A DNA stretch of 6,798 nucleotides, from positions 1 to 6,798 of the forward strand of contig JAOUDR010000149.1 in assembly GCA_029859185.1 (NCBI GenBank), written 5' to 3'. This document shows, piece by piece, positions 5,880 to 6,798 of the stretch. Source of the DNA: Gemmatimonadota bacterium (GTDB lineage Bacteria > Gemmatimonadota > Gemmatimonadetes > Gemmatimonadales > GWC2-71-9). A model generated the notes under the pieces. The model was not told the DNA's origin. It ran no database searches and worked only from the letters and a program-made list of their open reading frames with translations. Each line of letters opens with the position of its first letter. Within the stretch, counting starts at the first letter, position 1. Made by a program: the position numbers and the translations under genes.

Positions 5880-6798
5880 CTACGCGACCAGGTACTTCTC
5901 CGTCACGTCCCGCCCCGCCGGCTGGCTCACCAGGCGGAACTCGTCCACCCCAATCACGGGGTCGTCCCGGAGCTCGACGTCGAACCTCAGGGTCTTCCGG
6001 AGGTTCTTGAGGAAGTTGGGCTCCTGCTCGAGCAGGAACAGCGCCACCTCGGGATGCAGCCGGATCGTGACCTGGCGCTCCCGGGCGCTGTTCGCCACCC
6101 GCCGCAGCGTCCGCTCCAAGCGGCCAACCACGACTTCGGGCCGGAACACCCGTCCCGTCCCGCTGCAGGATGGACAGGCGTTCGTCATCGAATGCCACAG
6201 GGACGGCCGGACCCGCTGCCGGGTCATCTCGATCAGTCCCAATTCCGAGACCTCGAAGGCCCGGGTCCGGGCCCGGTCCCGGCCGAGGTGGGTCCGCAGC
6301 TCTTGCAACACCTTGTCCCGATTCCCCTGGGACTCCATGTCGATGAAGTCGATGACGATGATTCCACCGACGTCGCGCAGCCGCAATTGCCGCGCAATCT
6401 CCCGGGCCGCTTCGATGTTCGTCTTCAGGATCGTCTTTTCGGGATCCTTCTTGCCCGTGTACCGGCCGGTATTCACATCGATGGAGACCAGCGCCTCCGT
6501 CAGCTCGATCAGCACGTAGCCGCCCGTCGGCAGGTCCACGCGGCGCTTGTACAGGCTCGCGATCTCGTTGTCGACCTCGAACTTGTCGAACAGGGGGACG
6601 GCCTCGGCATAGAGCGAGATGCGCTCGAGCAGCTCCGGGTCCACCTCCTGGAGGTACCGCTGGATCTCCGCGTGCAGCTCGGGGCTGTCCACGACGAGCC
6701 GGTCGACCTTCTCGCTGAATAGGTCGCGGATGATCCCGCTCGTCAGCGAGGCCTCCCGCTGGACCAGGGCCGGCGGACGGACGAATGACGCCTTGCGC
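5880..6798 (-). CDS. rng: Ribonuclease E/G, C-terminal part (5' end outside window)
   Basis: The frame is open from the window edge (first full codon at 6797) to TAG at 5882-5880, giving 305 residues, roughly the last three fifths of an RNase G-sized protein. The GTG at 6692 is internal: the codons before it (RDLFSEKVDRLVVDS) continue the family sequence. This endoribonuclease processes rRNA precursors and turns over mRNA. The DNase I-like catalytic region shows SIDVNTGRYTG, with the metal-binding Asp codon at 6479-6477 and Asn at 6473-6471, and IVIDFIDM, with the second catalytic Asp at 6350-6348. RDRART and ELGLIEMTRQR follow. The zinc-link CPSC (Cys codons at 6176-6174 and 6167-6165) should allow dimer assembly. 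About 130 residues follow it and the protein ends without the long disordered scaffold of RNase E, so RNase G is the better name. The N-terminal S1 domain lies outside the window. Confidence 0.95.
   Translation of the reverse strand, partial: RKASFVRPPALVQREASLTSGIIRDLFSEKVDRLVVDSPELHAEIQRYLQEVDPELLERISLYAEAVPLFDKFEVDNEIASLYKRRVDLPTGGYVLIELTEALVSIDVNTGRYTGKKDPEKTILKTNIEAAREIARQLRLRDVGGIIVIDFIDMESQGNRDKVLQELRTHLGRDRARTRAFEVSELGLIEMTRQRVRPSLWHSMTNACPSCSGTGRVFRPEVVVGRLERTLRRVANSARERQVTIRLHPEVALFLLEQEPNFLKNLRKTLRFDVELRDDPVIGVDEFRLVSQPAGRDVTEKYLVA

Noticed and set aside
5793..6722. Open frame of 309 codons on the plus strand
   Set aside because: It is antisense to RNase E/G, whose catalytic and zinc-link motifs are unmistakable. 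The frame also runs through the intergenic repeat.

Overview
The window looks like chromosomal DNA of a high-GC bacterium, most likely a Gemmatimonadota relative. This is an inference from style: a lipoprotein whose mature N-terminus reads C-TDSPTG, stacked bacterial Ig-like domains in front of RCC1-type repeats, a short PknB-like kinase with an N-terminal zinc ribbon, and strong G/C third-position bias. No rRNA or other taxonomic marker is present beyond two ribosomal proteins and part of an RNase E/G gene.

Left part (1-3881, plus strand): two tandem paralogues encode exported Ig-like/RCC1 proteins. The first is cut by the window edge and shows only the end of an Ig-like domain plus a complete seven-repeat propeller. 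The second is complete: lipoprotein signal, five Ig-like domains, seven RCC1 repeats. The stop codons are exactly 2661 bp apart and the two 3' parts align at that constant offset almost throughout, so they arose by tandem duplication. A 90-bp stretch of perfect identity inside otherwise diverged sequence suggests later gene conversion. Each repeat carries one cysteine pair, and apart from the lipobox cysteine there are no other cysteines, which fits a disulfide-stabilised protein outside the cytoplasm. Two consecutive hairpins close this unit.

Middle part (3882-5075, plus strand): a stand-alone cytosolic Ser/Thr kinase with an N-terminal four-cysteine zinc ribbon and all catalytic motifs, but without the membrane segment and sensor domain common in bacterial PknB-type kinases. 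Its start seems to lack a Shine-Dalgarno site and may be leaderless.

Right part (6798 down to 5163, minus strand): a housekeeping cluster reading RNase E/G (5' end outside the window), rplU (L21), rpmA (L27). rplU and rpmA are 3 bp apart and end at a convincing intrinsic terminator that faces the converging kinase gene. A candidate promoter lies directly in front of rplU. The RNase E/G-rplU gap holds heptameric repeats arranged as a large imperfect inverted repeat.

The three parts seem functionally unrelated. The most interesting parts are the duplicated, apparently gene-converted cysteine-paired propeller proteins. The long open frames on the opposite strand or in other frames of these genes look like high-GC shadows. 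No intergenic gap exceeds 200 bp, and no tRNA, CRISPR array or insertion sequence was seen.
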